Position numbers and translations under genes: made by a program. Shown one piece after another: positions 1-11,880 of a stretch of 64,000 nucleotides of DNA. The first letter of the stretch is position 1. Every line of letters starts with the position of its first letter. Origin of the DNA: Rhizomys pruinosus (Eukaryota; Chordata; Mammalia; Rodentia; Spalacidae); contig VZQC01009572.1 of NCBI GenBank assembly GCA_009823505.1, positions 109,105 through 173,104 on the forward strand, given 5' to 3'. Below the pieces are notes generated by a model. The model ran no database searches. It worked only from the letters and a program-made list of their open reading frames with translations, and had not been told where the DNA came from.

Positions 1-66
1 AATTCACAGTGATCCACCTGCCTCTGTGAGTTCTAGGATTAAAGCTGTGTACCACCACCTATGGCT
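1..66 (-). repeat. B1 SINE, partial, cut by window edge
   Basis: The sequence matches the reverse complement of the B1 left half: a 'gatccacctgcctctg' block, then 'aggattaaagc' and 'ccaccac', ending near 'atggc'. The right half and poly(A) lie outside the window. B1 is a 7SL-derived, L1-mobilised SINE and has no coding function. Confidence 0.8.
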
Positions 67-850
67 TCTGTCACACTTCCCTAAAAGGAGGGGCTGGCAA
101 GCTAAATCCTCCTCCCGACAAGAATTCAAAAGGAATGTGCAGTAGTTCCCTTCACCCTCTTCTGTGGTTTTCCTTTCAATAGTTTTACTTCCATGCAGTC
201 AAAATATATGGAATGAAAAATTCCAGAAATGAACAGTCTGCTAAGTTGTAAACCGCACACCATCTCGTGTACTGCGTTCTACCTTGGGCCAGTGGACTAT
301 GAACCATCCCTCTATCCAGCACTCTACCACTGGGGCCGCCTGCCTGTAAGCCACAGACTAGTTACATAGGCTTATCAGGTAGACTGCTCCTTGTTCAACT
401 AACCCTCGTCTTACTTAACAATGGCCTCAAGGCCAGAGTTTCAATGCAGTCAGTTTGCATCTGCCAAAGAAAAACCCTAAGGTATTTCTTGCAAGAAAAA
501 GTGGAAAAGGTAAACATTTGTGATTTAATAATGAGAGGGGAGAAAAGTCATGTTCCTGAGTTTGCTAAGATCCACAATAACAGATCTTACCATGTCTAAT
601 TTATAACTCAAACTCTGTTGCAGGTCAGTGTGTACAGGAACAAAATGTAAAACACAAGCTGTGATACTCTGTTGTGTTAGACATCCAGTGAGGTCTTGGA
701 GATAAGGAGAGAATACTGTCATATAATACAGAATTCCCTAAGTCTGTCTGACATGAATATTGGTGCATGTCTCTGTGGATATTATAAAATGGTCTGCTGA
801 CTTGGACAGTGACCTGCTTTCTCTAGCTATATGAAAATATCAGAACACAC
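67..850. other. Non-repetitive DNA, no gene seen
   Basis: No recognised repeat or exon. The only open frame, on the minus strand at 525-722 (65 codons), has no recognisable motif and is of chance length. Confidence 0.6.
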
Positions 851-864
851 ATGGACTGAGTACT

Positions 865-1036
865 TTTTTTTCCTTTTTTTCTTTTTTTTTTGGTATTTTT
901 GAAGGAGGGTCTCCCTTTTAGTACCAGTTGTCCTGGAGCTCATTCTGTAAACCAGGCTGGCCTTGAACTCACAGAGATCTGCCTACCTCTGCCTCCCAAG
1001 TGCTGGGATTAAAGGCATGTGCCACCACGCCCAACT
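865..1036 (-). repeat. B1 SINE with 14-bp target-site duplication
   Basis: Antisense B1. A T-rich run (the poly(A) tail) is followed by the right arm 'gagggtctccc', the central 'accaggctggccttgaactc' and the left end 'gtgccaccacgccc'. It is flanked by a perfect direct repeat, atggactgagtact, at 851-864 and 1037-1050, which fixes the insertion boundaries. A plus-strand frame of 185 codons (963-1520) starts inside this B1 and is judged spurious. Confidence 0.95.
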
Positions 1037-1050
1037 ATGGACTGAGTACT

Positions 1051-1971
1051 TGATGTCAGTATTTGTGCTAGACTCTGAGTGTGTTGTTGCTGTCAGACCT
1101 CAGAGCTGCCCAGATAGTACACTGGAAATACCATGGACAGGGTCCCTGGCTCCTTGTCAAATTAATTTCTATTGCTCCTGTTCTTTCTCTCTCTTCTCCC
1201 TTTCTCTCTCTTTTCTCCTCCCTGGTGCTGCTCTCTGTCCCTGTTGTCCCTTTTTCTCTTTCGAAATATATGATGAAAACAACTGTAAGAAATCAGTAGA
1301 AACCAGTCCTTGTCTTGGCTACATGCTTTGGTGCTTGGGGCATGGCAAGGCAGTGGCAGGGTGGCTGAGATGCTGCTGGGAGGCATGCGCTGCATGCACC
1401 TCACCAGCTTGCCAGGCTTGTTTGCACCAGCAGGCACTGTGGGAGCTGAAGGGAGGCAGAACTCTGCAAAGCAGGACAACGCCAGGTAGCATCCCATCTG
1501 CTCTGTGGGGATGGGTTTGAGGAAACCACGCAAGGAAACACATTTACAGCTGTCTCTTTGTACTTGATGGGCAGGGAATGTTTTCCACGGAAGCCCACCG
1601 GATGTTGGCAGGAGGTACTCTATGTCCAGATTATACCCGAAAGGCAGCATCGGCTGCTTCTACTTCCACAAGTAGTGTCGCCTTGTTTTTATCCACCCTC
1701 CACCTACTCCTTTGGGGGTTATTTGTTGTCAATCCCTTAACCATTGGAGTTTCTCAGAAGTTCTTCCTCTTGCTGCCACCTCCCCACCCCCATTGTTACA
1801 GAACAGACCACGTGACTTCTGCTGCCGTCTGCCAGGTGTTTCTTCTCCTCAAGTTCTTAGCCTCTGTCTCTTTCCTGGGATTTATTTCCAATGGATTCTG
1901 TACATCTTTACGTGTATATTAAGTCCAGAATGTGCCTCTCCTGGGTCCTGCTCACCTCATAAACATCTTTT
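1051..1971. other. Non-repetitive DNA with pyrimidine-rich tract
   Basis: No exon recognised. A CT-rich stretch at about 1170-1260 keeps several overlapping frames open on both strands. Those frames have low-complexity Ser/Leu/Phe or Arg/Glu/Lys composition and no domain, so they are not called. Confidence 0.55.
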
Positions 1972-2184
1972 GGGGCTGGAGAGATGGCTCAGCGGTTAAA
2001 AGCACCGACTGCTCTTGTAGAGGACCCGGGTTTGATTCCCAGCACCCACATGGCAGCTGAGAACCGTCTTTAACTCCAGTTCCAGGGGAATCCGACACCC
2101 TCTTCTGACCTCCGCAGCATTGCACGACAGGGGTGCACCAACCTACATGCAGACAGTACACTCATACACATTAAAAAAAAAAAT
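1972..2184 (+). repeat. B2/B3-type SINE
   Basis: Sense-oriented tRNA-derived SINE starting 'ggggctggagagatggctc'. The pol III B-box region 'gggtttgattcccagcac' is visible, and it ends in A11 at about 2173-2183. It carries a single 'aactccagttccagg' block, so it lacks the internal duplication found in five other copies in this window (35820, 36955, 42796, 43269, 60519). Confidence 0.93.
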
Positions 2185-2770
2185 CTTGTTTCCTTTCATA
2201 ATCCTCCTTTGGGTTAATGACATTCTCCTGAGGCCTCCAGTTGGAGATGTAGAACTGTTAATCTCTGACAAGGCTGCAGATTCTGGCTCTGGAGCGACCT
2301 CCCATTGTCCCTTCCCTTGTTTTCACCCTACCCCACCCCTCCCCTCTACCCCCACTCTCATCCCACCCTACGCTGGATCACCACAACTCTGTCATCCTCC
2401 TCTGTGTCCTCTGTCCACTGATCATTGATCTCTGTGTGGGAAAGTAGGGTTTCCAGTGATTCCTATGAAACTTGTGTAATTAATTCTAAGGCTACGAGTG
2501 TTATGGATGAGCACTTAGCATTACGTTCTCTGAGGAAAGTCATTCTTGGTGCTATGTGAGAAAGCTGACCTACCAGAGCACTGTGGCCTAACTAAATGGT
2601 TGCTTGTGCTCTTTGGCCCAGAAAGGATACTGACTTAGACAAGACCATCTGGGCATCAGTGGTGGAGTTCAACTAAAAACCCAGACTTTCTACTAGTACA
2701 GTCTGGTTTACTTAGTAAGCATCAAAAGTGAAAATGTGTTTTCAGCGGGATACATGCATCGTCTTAAACT
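2185..2770. other. Non-repetitive DNA, C-rich patch
   Basis: No gene or clear repeat. The stretch at about 2300-2410 is C-rich with runs of 'cccacccc'. Confidence 0.5.
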
Positions 2771-3151
2771 ATAGCTTTTTGCTATATCAAAATACCTTGG
2801 AATAGGTAATTCATAGATAATAGAAATGTACTGCTCAAAGTTCTAGAGACTAAGAAGTCCCAGATTAAAGTGCTCTCAGAGTCAGTGCCTGGTAAGGGCT
2901 TGCTTTCTGCTTTCAAGATGGTGTCTTCTTCTTGTAAGTTCATGTGAGGGAAAAGATGACAGCCAGGTCTTCATATGGACGAAGGGAAAAGACACAGGAA
3001 CCACAGAGCTTCCTTCAACTCCTTTTATAAGGACACTAATCCATTGATGAGAACGAAGCCCTTGAGATTTGATAACTTCCCAAATTCTCTCATCTTAATA
3101 TGATGACATTCAATTTGGGGAAGGAGGAGACAGGACACATTCAGACCATAG
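2771..3151 (-). mobile_element. ERVL-MaLR LTR, MST/MLT1-like, decayed
   Basis: The order of landmarks matches an antisense MaLR LTR: 'ttgctatatcaaaatacc' at the start, 'gctcaaagttctagagac', 'ccttttataaggacactaatcc' in the middle, and 'cattcagaccatag' at the end. MaLRs are non-autonomous retrovirus-like elements. Divergence is high, so it is an old insertion, and no internal region is present. The subfamily cannot be assigned by eye. Confidence 0.72.
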
Positions 3152-3380
3152 ATCCATTCAAAGAAGAGTAGATACATAATAATCATCCATTTTGTGGTGT
3201 GACTCTTGTCGTATGATGACAATGTTTCTAAGTATATGTAGTTATTCAGAAAAACAGTGTTTGCTGGAACATGAGCCAATCTAGTAATAATACTGTCTCT
3301 AGGGAAGGAACCAGAACTGGAGCAGGGTGGACAAAGAAGGTTATAATCTTGGTCCTGTTTTAAACTTGGGCCACATAAGG

Positions 3381-3600
3381 AGTAGAGAGCTAGCTCAGGT
3401 GGTAAAGTGTTCGCTATGCAGACATGAAGCTCTGCACTTAATCCCTGGAACCTACATAAAAAAGCCAGGCATGGCTGCTTGTGCCCATAATCCTAGGCCC
3501 ACATATGCACAACTCCCATGTGTATGTGTATGTGTATGTGCATACATACATATGCTTAACACAGACACACACAAGTTTCCCCATACAAATATGTAAGTAA
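3381..3600 (+). repeat. B4-type SINE, 3' half rearranged
   Basis: The tRNA-like head 'agctagctcaggtggtaaagtg' and 'taatccctggaacctacat' are followed by 'aagccaggcatggctgc'. This is the ID/B1 composite order of B4 elements. After 'ataatcctaggcc' the B1-like part is lost and replaced by a short TATG/TGTG-rich tail (3520-3560). Confidence 0.75.
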
Positions 3601-6340
3601 ATGAAAGAATACTAGCCAAGCTGCGGTGGTAATGGTGTATGGAGAGCTATGTGAACATAGACAAACATATTGCATCAAGTAACATATGTGAAAGACACAA
3701 TTGCTAAGATCAGGAATTTCTGGAACTTTATTTAGTCTAAAGCCATGCAAGAACCGAAAAATATCAATATGTAATTTGTACTTTTGCTATGAAAAAGGAT
3801 GGACAAGGAACCTAGGTGTGTCTTCCACAAGTGCAAGTAAGCTCGAGTCTGCTGGCAGCCATACTAAATTCAGAGCCCGTAAGGAAGGAAATGGCTCTTG
3901 TGCTCCCCCAGTAAGCATATTGTTAACAGAAGTTGTATCCAATAAAAAAAAAAAATCTATGTTTAAGCTATAAAATGCAACAGGATAAAAGAAACACAGC
4001 ATATGGAAGTGTTTCTACAGTACTGCAAGTCAACAGAGACAATATTTTAAAAATAACCAGGAGAAATCTCCATGATGTTTCTTTCTTTGTATTTCTTTTT
4101 TCCTCATTGCCATCCAACTGATGGACACAAACTGGTCATTACAAACAATAGGCAGCCTGGAACTGATGCTCTGTCATCACATGAAGGTACTTATAGTTTC
4201 TCAGATCAGGGACTACTGGGAGCAAGAATCTTCTTTTGAGTCTTTCTGCCTGGGGAAGGACTCTGTGTACTTTGGGAGAATCCTGGACAATGAGGTGAGC
4301 TAAAGTGACACTCATAACTAACGGAGCAAAGAAGCCAGAAGCTGGCCAGATGCTGGGACTCCAGTACAAACCAGTCTCAATCACAACTATACTGCTCACA
4401 GAAGCTTGTATAAATGTCACACCTGTGAAGGGCTTGTGTTCTAAGGAACACATGAATCCCCCACCCCCAAAACTTATATTTGAGATGAACAGACTTTGAA
4501 CTGGTTATATTTCTATCTCCTGAGCTATTATTTGAATCTCTCCACAGAGGAGGGGAAAAATACCACCACCACCCCCTTCTTTCAAGGTGCAAGTGGGAAG
4601 CTGGTATTTAGCAGTCTCTGGTAAAGTAGAGAAGCCTTCCACATCAGTGAATTAACCTCATTTAGAATAGCATTTATATTCTCCAGCCCTGCACGTGCTC
4701 TCTCGTCAGGAAGGCCTCACAGGCTGAGGGTCCAAATTGAGACTGCTCTGCACGTGGCACGGAGGGAAGGTCGGCTGATCCATAATAGATGATCTGTTTT
4801 CTTAAAGGAGGGCAAAGTGTGGGAGATTGTTATTCTGCTTTGAAGTTCTCTGTCTCCCTCTTTGGAGTGGATCAAAGCCTTTTTTTTTTCTTTCCAGAAT
4901 TCATATAAGCTCTTAATGCAGAGCCTTCCCCCTGGCACGTTCCTTCTTTATCATATTGCGAATCCCCTCCCCTCTAGCCTCCCCTTCAGAAGGCATGGCG
5001 AAGCATGCTCTTGTCTGTTGAGTTCGCTCCTATCCCCCCTTCCCTCTCTTTTATCCTCCCTTGCTTCCTCTCTTCCTGTTCTCTTCTTTTCCTATTACAG
5101 AATCTTCCAGAAACACTCATCCTCAGCTTTTTGAAGATAGATACCAGCTCTCTGAAACTCTTCTGCAGCCTCATTACTTGCTAGTAAAACAAGGATATTG
5201 GGGTTTTTTTTTCATTCTCTTGTTTTATAAAATAGGACTCAGATTGGAGAGAAAACTGTTGTGAAATAAAACCAGTAGAATTGGTTTTAGAAGTTACTGT
5301 GGAAGCTGACGTGAATACGAAACAAAGCATTTTAGCGTCTTGAAAAGGCCGGAGGATGCATTCCCAGATGCGCCTATTGCTGCGCCTGATTAGTTTTTTT
5401 CCTTCTGGTACCTAATACTGCAGTTGCCACAGTCTGGTAAACCATACCAAAATCCACTGCCCATGAGGTGCGAAGGGTCTGGTCTACACACCTGCTTGGC
5501 AGGCAGTCCAAAGCGACAGCAGCCTTGTGGGCCGAGACCTGTTGTCAACAGTTGATTTTCTTCAGTTCTTGGTGCACAGTCCCTCTCCCCCTCTCCGAAG
5601 AGTGAATTCAAATATAGGTACACACAACATTCAAATTACAATCTTAAATCCTTAAGGCAGATAGTTTTTAGGAAACAGAGGATCTTATACTTGGCAATTT
5701 AGAAAATTAATGCAAACACACCATCTGCTAAGCCTCAGATCTAGGAAAATGCTTGGGTTGGCCAAGAAACAAGCAGTGTATGGAACTAGCTCCCCATCTT
5801 CTGGCATCTCTCTTCCAGAACCCTGGGCTTCTATGTGCAATCCTACAAGACCTTACCGGCTCCTGAACAAGGTGGTATTGCAGAGACCCTCTGACCTCCC
5901 CTAGCTCTCTGGCTTAAGTTTCTGGTACCTCACCTGGGGTATTCCTATCCCAAAGACCCCCAGAGTGTTCATTCAGCAAACACCCCTCAAGCATATGGCA
6001 ATTTGCCCGTCTCTAAAGAGCATATACATGTGAATATGGGCCAATTATGCTTTTGAGGCAGGGAACATGGTTCAAAAGAAGCAAAGAGAAGGTTCAGAGT
6101 AAGGCTAATGTGATAGAGCCTAGAGCCTGTGTGTCTTTGGTTGTTCACATGGCTCTCTGCATGTGTCTCTTCCTACTTTTCGATGACTTGATCCCTGATC
6201 ATCCCTTTTCTAAGACCTCAAAGCACCGTATGGAGCGTTCCTTCCACCACTTCAAGTCACGCCAAGGAAGGACTCCACAGAATGACGAACCCAAACCTCT
6301 AGTGACTAGTGCTGCTAATGTTTGAGTTTTTAGTGGAGTA
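3601..6340. other. Non-repetitive DNA, no gene seen
   Basis: 2.7 kb with no recognised interspersed repeat. Minor features are an A13 run near 3943, a T/C-rich block at 4875-5100 and T runs near 5200. Open frames stay at or below 104 codons and share no visible motif. Confidence 0.55.
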
Positions 6341-6692
6341 TATTAGTTACTTTTCTGTTGCTATGATAAAACGCCAAGACCAGGGGAACTTAGAGGAAGA
6401 AGAGTTTATTTAGCTTACAGTTCCAGGTTCCAAAGGGATTAGAGGCCTTCATGGCAGGGAGGCAGGGTGGCAGCAGCAGAAAGCCAAGAGCTCACATCTG
6501 CAAGCAGGCATGGGAAGCAGAGAGAGACTGGACATCTGCTAAGGCTTACAAATACTCAAAGCCCCCTCCACTGACGCACTTCCTCCTGTAAGGCCTCATC
6601 ACCAAAGACTTCCCAAATGGTGACATCAGTTGGGGACAAAATGTCCAAATACTTGGTGCCTATGGAGGGGGATTCTCATTCATACCACCACA
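6341..6692 (-). mobile_element. ERVL-MaLR (MT/ORR1-type) solo LTR
   Basis: Antisense LTR. The start 'attagttacttttctgttgc' corresponds to the LTR 3' end. It is followed by 'gagctcacatctgc', 'ctcaaagccccctccac', 'cacttcctcctg' and 'attctcattcataccacca' (LTR 5' end). No second LTR or internal region is nearby, so it is a solo LTR. The target duplication is not clear. Confidence 0.82.
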
Positions 6693-6721
6693 GGGAGGAA
6701 AAATGACTACATCAAATTAGC

Positions 6722-6733
6722 CAAAAAAAAAAA

Positions 6734-6793
<60 letters not shown>

Positions 6794-6795
6794 AA
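6722..6795 (+). repeat. (AAAG)n microsatellite
   Basis: An A13 run followed by about 15 near-perfect 'aaag' units. It sits 30 bp downstream of the LTR, and a 'Lys-Glu-Arg' open frame across it is an artefact of the repeat. Confidence 0.97.
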
Positions 6796-6867
6796 TCCTA
6801 TTGAAGATGCAGTTTGTGATGGAGGTAGGGGTTCTGTGTATCAGAGTTCATGTGCCTATCTCTATAC

Positions 6868-7050
6868 GTTACTTCATGTGATCTTCCTAGCAAGCCCAAG
6901 AATTGGAGATCACTGTGCCCATTTCATATCTGAGGAAACTGAGGCACAAGAGTGTTGGCTGACTTGCCCATGGTCTCACAGTTGTCAACTGGATTATTAA
7001 GTCTTTGCTGTAAAGCTGTGAAACGTGTCCACCAGGTCCAGAGCCCGTGG
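6868..7050 (-). repeat. MIR SINE
   Basis: Diagnostic antisense MIR core 'tctgaggaaactgaggcac', then 'gacttgcccatggtctcacag' and a decayed 'ccagagcccgtgg'. MIRs are old mammalian tRNA-derived SINEs, so this is pre-rodent sequence at the locus. Confidence 0.85.
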
Positions 7051-7384
7051 CAGACCTGGCAGATCTCTGAAGTTTGTACACACCAAATGTTTAGGTCAAG
7101 TGCTGTTTCCTGAGAATAGCCACATATGGTCAGATATTATGTTGGGCTCTGAAGAGGATTCTAGACTTTTTTCTTGAAGTCTTTCCCTCAGCCCTGCTGG
7201 TATTTATACAAGGATGCATTCCTTTTTCTTCCCCTCTAGCCTAAGCTGCAGCTCCTGCTGAAGCTGAAACTAGAAACAGGCACGGAGCAAGAACTCATGC
7301 CTAGGCCGTCACCCAAGCAGGTGTGGACTGGGGCATTGTGGGGAATGAGCCTCCCCATGATTTTCACTGTGCCCAGTCCAGTTT

Positions 7385-7470
7385 CTCTGATTAATAAATA
7401 TAATATAATGCATGTGATACATGGAGCATAGCGCCCATGGATAACAAGTGCCCAGTAAATATTACCCATC
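7385..7470 (+). repeat. MIR SINE, 3' fragment
   Basis: The sense MIR 3' end is visible as 'taatgcatgtgatacatgg', 'agcgcccatggataacaagtgcccagtaaatatta', which follows the family pattern of '...cctggcacatagtaagtgctcaataaatgtta'. Confidence 0.65.
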
Positions 7471-8347
7471 ATTCTGAGTGGCCAGGTTTTATCTGGTGAG
7501 CAAGTGTGCAGACACTAGTCTTGTTCCATGGTGCGGAATCCTCGTGCATGGGTCTTCTTTCACATATTCCTTCAACATCCATCTTGGTGGCCTTCATGGG
7601 AACTAGATAATAAGTGGAGTCAGCAAAGGAAATAGCAAAAGAAAGGGAATTCTAGAAAAAGAAAAAAAAAAAAAGCATTTCTAGACCAGAAGCTGCATCC
7701 AAGAAGGGTCTGCTTCCAATCTCCTAGCACAGGTTAAGTGCTCTTCATAGCTCAATAGGGAAGTCATCCTACTTTCAGAATCCGTATGACTCTAGCAAAG
7801 CGGTGGGGGGTGGGGCAAATCACTCAAAGGGTCATAAATTCCTTCTTTCAAAGTTATTTCTAAGCAAGTGGTTGTATGTTTTATGTGTGCTAAATCATTT
7901 ACTTGTTTTTGTTAAATAGGTGTTTAGAAAATACAATAACATATAAGCTTTATTGTTGATCTTTTTTTCTTTTCCATTTTGTAGAATAAAAACACTCTTA
8001 ACCAATGACAGTGGAAAGGAACTGCCAGGCCTTAGGCACCTGTCTTTCAGTCACCACAGACCAGGCTGCAGGTGCCTTGGCAATTGGGGCAGCACCATAC
8101 TCTTGACTATCCCATGTTGCTCCTAGATGTTTGCAAGTTCCTCATGAACTTGTCTGAAATACACAACAGACATGGGGCATTCTTCAGCAAGTCTGATGTT
8201 GTTCTAGCTCAGTTTTAATTTGGAAGCTGTGAATTCCTTGTTGAAATAACAGCAGTGCATCATTTCTGTACTCAAACCTTCCTTGTTTAATTCTCAGAAG
8301 ACAGCAGGCTTTTTCTCCCTTGAACAAGTCTGTATGAAATGTTGGTT

Positions 8348-8382
<35 letters not shown>

Positions 8383-9131
8383 CAGGTGCATGGGTATGTG
8401 CTGTGCAGGATTATCCTCTGACCTAAACTACCATGGTATTAAGCTATGCTTCTTTGCAACAGATTTTCATAGCTGCGCATGTTGATTCTTGACTTTATGT
8501 CATAGAAGTGAGGGTAAGTAGTGTCATGGGACCTTTGCCCCAATATCCAGCCACTGCCCCCCAACCACTTGTATGCAATTCTGCACTAATTACAAGTAGC
8601 CTTGAGAAGGGGCTACAGTAAGCTGGGGAGAACTAGGAGGGAGGGGTTCTCTCTGCATAGCCATGGGGAAGCCATCATCCATGCTGGGTGAAGCCTTTCC
8701 AGTGTGGGTGCTTTGGGGTCACCCACACTCCTCTCACTAACCCCCCCACCCCATGCACTGTAACTAAGCCTAACAAATGCCTTGGCTCCTCAGACAGAGC
8801 TTCAGTGGAACAAAGTTTGGTTTGCCATTGGGAGCTTAGACAGGTAGACAGCATCTGCTTCTCCCCGCCAGGGTGAGAGTTCTCACAGCAACATATAAAT
8901 TTCTTTGTCAGGGTGGACAGTGAGTTGAACCTTCCTCCAGTCATGATTCCCAGTCAGACACAGCTGTGTGACCAGGTCATTCGTGAGCACGCTGTCCACC
9001 AATTTCTTCTCCCTGATCCCAACACAGAAACACAACCTAGTTTTTAAAACTCTTGTATATTAGTGACCTTCTCTGTACCATACCAGAGCACATTCTGGAA
9101 CAGCTGCTTCTCCAGATGCATTGAAGAGAAA
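7471..9131. other. Non-repetitive DNA, no gene seen
   Basis: No exon or interspersed repeat recognised, apart from the GT microsatellite listed separately. Small frames at 8675-8944 and 8688-8876 overlap on opposite strands and look random. Confidence 0.5.
8350..8378 (+). repeat. (GT)n microsatellite
   Basis: About 14 uninterrupted GT units, the alternating purine-pyrimidine pattern that can adopt Z-form DNA. Confidence 0.97.
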
Positions 9132-9186
9132 AAAAAAAAAAAAATAATATAGATATATATATATATTATATTATATATATATATAT
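9132..9186. repeat. A-run plus (AT)n low-complexity tract
   Basis: A16 followed by alternating 'tatata' interrupted by 'attatatt'. It is self-complementary and likely unstable. Confidence 0.95.
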
Positions 9187-9640
9187 TCACACCTTGTCCC
9201 TGAACCAGGAATACAGTGCATATAAGGCACGGTGGAATCGCTGTTTTTTTTTTTCTGTTTCCTCTTCAGTCCCCCAAAACATCCCAGTAAATAAGACTAT
9301 CTGTGGCACTAGAAAGGGATCAACAGAAATCTTGCCTCCTGTCAAATTTTCAACAACCCTCCCAGCTTATTCTTTAATTCCTTAAGCTCTAAAATCAACC
9401 TCCATGTTCCAAAGAATACCTCCAAATCCTCACTCTATCTTCTCTCAAAAATCCATGAATTTGGATCCCACATTTATTATTAAGTAAGGGTTCCAGAATT
9501 ATTTTCTCTTCACGCCTTCTGCTCTCTGGGAGCATGCTGACTCGCCTTCTTAAGTTGGCAGGGAAGCATGCGAAGGGTAAGTCTTCATGCAAACCTTATC
9601 GACAGCCAGAAGCCACACATTTCCAAAGTGTAAATATGCA
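9187..9640. other. Non-repetitive DNA, no gene seen
   Basis: No repeat family recognised. Frames of 63 and 65 codons on opposite strands show no motif. Confidence 0.5.
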
Positions 9641-10540
9641 GCCAGTGTCTGGAGCCCAAGATGCAGAGCCACATGAAAGTGTTAAAATAAAATAAGGTTG
9701 ACAGAGCCACTTCATCAGAAACAGGCAGTGAATGAGATGTTATGAAATGCTTATAAGCCTAGGGAGTAAGGTGCTCAAAGACAATTACCCACTAAACATT
9801 TCATTAATGAAATAATGATTAATTATAATTACTAATTAAAATGCAGGATTATGCTGTTGGTTTTTAGCATTAACAGGAGTAATGACATTACCATTTTTAA
9901 TGGAATTGCAGGAACGAAAATTATAACAACTCACGGAAAAGATATGGCTGGTAAGCGTGATTAGGAGTTATTGTTAAACCCAGGGGCATGGAATTCTCCC
10001 TGCCGGTGAACTTAAGTTAAGTAAGTTTAATGTGGTGTAATTTAATTACTAAGCATAGTTTTCCTCTCGGTGGGAAGAGATATCAGGTTTGTGCTTTCAA
10101 GAACAAAAGGAATAATGTAAATAGCAACGGGTAAAGGTTGACAACTAGCGGGAAAAATCATAGTGCATTCAACTGTCTTTTGTACAGTACTGGAGAGTAG
10201 ATGCATCCTGGCTCAGTTGTAAATTTTATTTAATTAATGCTTAGAGGATTAACAACAAAGGAGACCACCCAGACAAGAAATGGAGGACTGTCAGGGGTGT
10301 CCAGAAGGCAAATTTCCATAGAAAGGACTCTCTATTCATAATTAATGCCCAGGCGTTTTCATAAATGTCAAATTCCCACTGGAAGCAGAAACTTGACCTC
10401 AGTAATAAACCGTTTAAGATTCATTAAACGAAAGCATCATTCTTAAACTGTTTGCCATGCCACGTGAGCTCATCCATAATTCAATATGCTGGCCTTGGCT
10501 GCATGGAAAAATGCCTAACACCTGGCTTTAAGGTAGCTGG
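9641..10540. promoter_or_regulatory. Candidate conserved non-coding block (TAAT-rich)
   Basis: 900 bp without any SINE, LTR, L1 or microsatellite, in a window where such insertions are common. It contains a perfect 16-bp palindrome, ATTTCATTAATGAAAT, at 9798-9813, followed by a dense cluster of TAAT/ATTA cores to 9860 and further TAATTA-like motifs near 10040, 10230 and 10340. This resembles homeodomain-bound developmental enhancers. No alignment was possible, so the regulatory role is inference. Confidence 0.35.
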
Positions 10541-11880
10541 AGTGTGCCCGATGGTGCTGACTTCTTGAAGTCCTAGAAGGGGAACCCAGAGTCAAATGAT
10601 CTAGAAAGCAAGAGCCTTAGACCCTGTTCAGATGCTGGCGGGGTGGCGGGGGGGGGGCTTCCTCAGTATTATCACTGTTGGTCTCTGGGGCCATATAAAG
10701 CTTCATCATGAGGACACTGTCCTGTGTGCTCTGATATTCATGAGTGCCCCTGGCCCCCACCCACTTGGTACAATAGCACCTACCAGGTACCCACCCCAAG
10801 TTGTGACAGTTAACAATATACGAACAAACCCAAATGTCCCTAGAGACAGGTTTTCATTACATCCACTAAGAGGGATGATGGGGGGAAGCAAGGCTCCCCA
10901 CTAAGCTTTGTCCCTGAAGATGTAATTCAAAATCCCTGGTTACCTTCTTCAGTCACAGGCATCCACAGATCCAAAGGCATCCTGCTCTTGAATAATGTAT
11001 ATGACATGGGTTGGCCACAGTGAATAATGCTGCCTATGGACCCCAAAGTGGCATCACAATGGCAGTAAGTATGCCATTAAGAATCACTCCTGGTGATCCC
11101 AAACTGCGTTGCAGTCTTCTCTATACAGAAATGACTGTATCCTTCCCCCTAATAATAGCAGAATCGCTGGTGCTGTGAGCAAATTCCATGATTGTTCCTA
11201 ACCCTGCGAAGAGCCGAGTGACTCACCAAGTTATTCCCTCCCTCCCCTCCTTCCCCTCCCCTCCTCTCCCCTCCTCTCCCTCCCCTTACTTCCCTCCCTG
11301 TATTCCTTCATTTTCACTGAAAACAGCATGTGCCCCATGAAAAATTATTCTCAGAATTTTCTAAATTCTGGAAACAAATCATGGATGTTCATTTTAATAA
11401 AACACAGGCTTGGTTTCTTGATTTTTAATACACTTTTAATTATGTCTGGGCATGTAGGATGCCCACATGGTGACCAAAAGAAATGAGAAAAAAAAAGGGA
11501 AAATTGAAACTATTTGGAAAATCATGTTGTCTACAGGAAAGCAGAAACTGATTTGGCTGTTGTTGTTTGTTTGTTTTTTTTTTCTCCTTTGGGTTTTTAA
11601 TTGAATCCAAGAGAGCAGTTGTGTCTTGGCACCTCACAGCCCCTCCCCATGTGTTCTTTTAAAATGCAGAGGTTTTGATGTCTTCTTGTGGTGCCAGGTA
11701 ACCTGACTCAGCCCATTCCATGTGGAGGGCTGAGATGGGTCAGCCGTTACCTGCGTGTCCATAAGTCACGCTCTGGCCTGAGAAGGGCCCTGGTAAGGCT
11801 GGGTCCCTTCCTTTGTTCTTCGAACAGACCTGTTTAAATGAACCACCCTAACATAGTTCAAGAATCAGAACCCAAGAGCA
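10541..11880. other. Non-repetitive DNA with CT-rich tract
   Basis: No exon recognised. Includes G9 at about 10649-10657, a polypyrimidine tract at 11234-11300 and T-rich patches near 11570. Frames at 10617-10904 overlap on both strands and are treated as chance. Confidence 0.5.
11234..11300 (+). repeat. Polypyrimidine (CCCTC)n tract
   Basis: About 65 bp of C and T only, apart from 'tta', made of 'tccct', 'cccctcct' units. It could form triplex DNA in principle. Confidence 0.85.

Noticed and set aside
963..1520. 185-codon plus-strand frame
   Set aside because: It starts inside an antisense B1 and continues through a CT-rich tract. It overlaps a 162-codon frame on the opposite strand and has no motif.
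1972..2184. tRNA gene
   Set aside because: The B-box-like 'gggtttgattcccagcac' belongs to a B2/B3 SINE. No cloverleaf or acceptor stem can be drawn.
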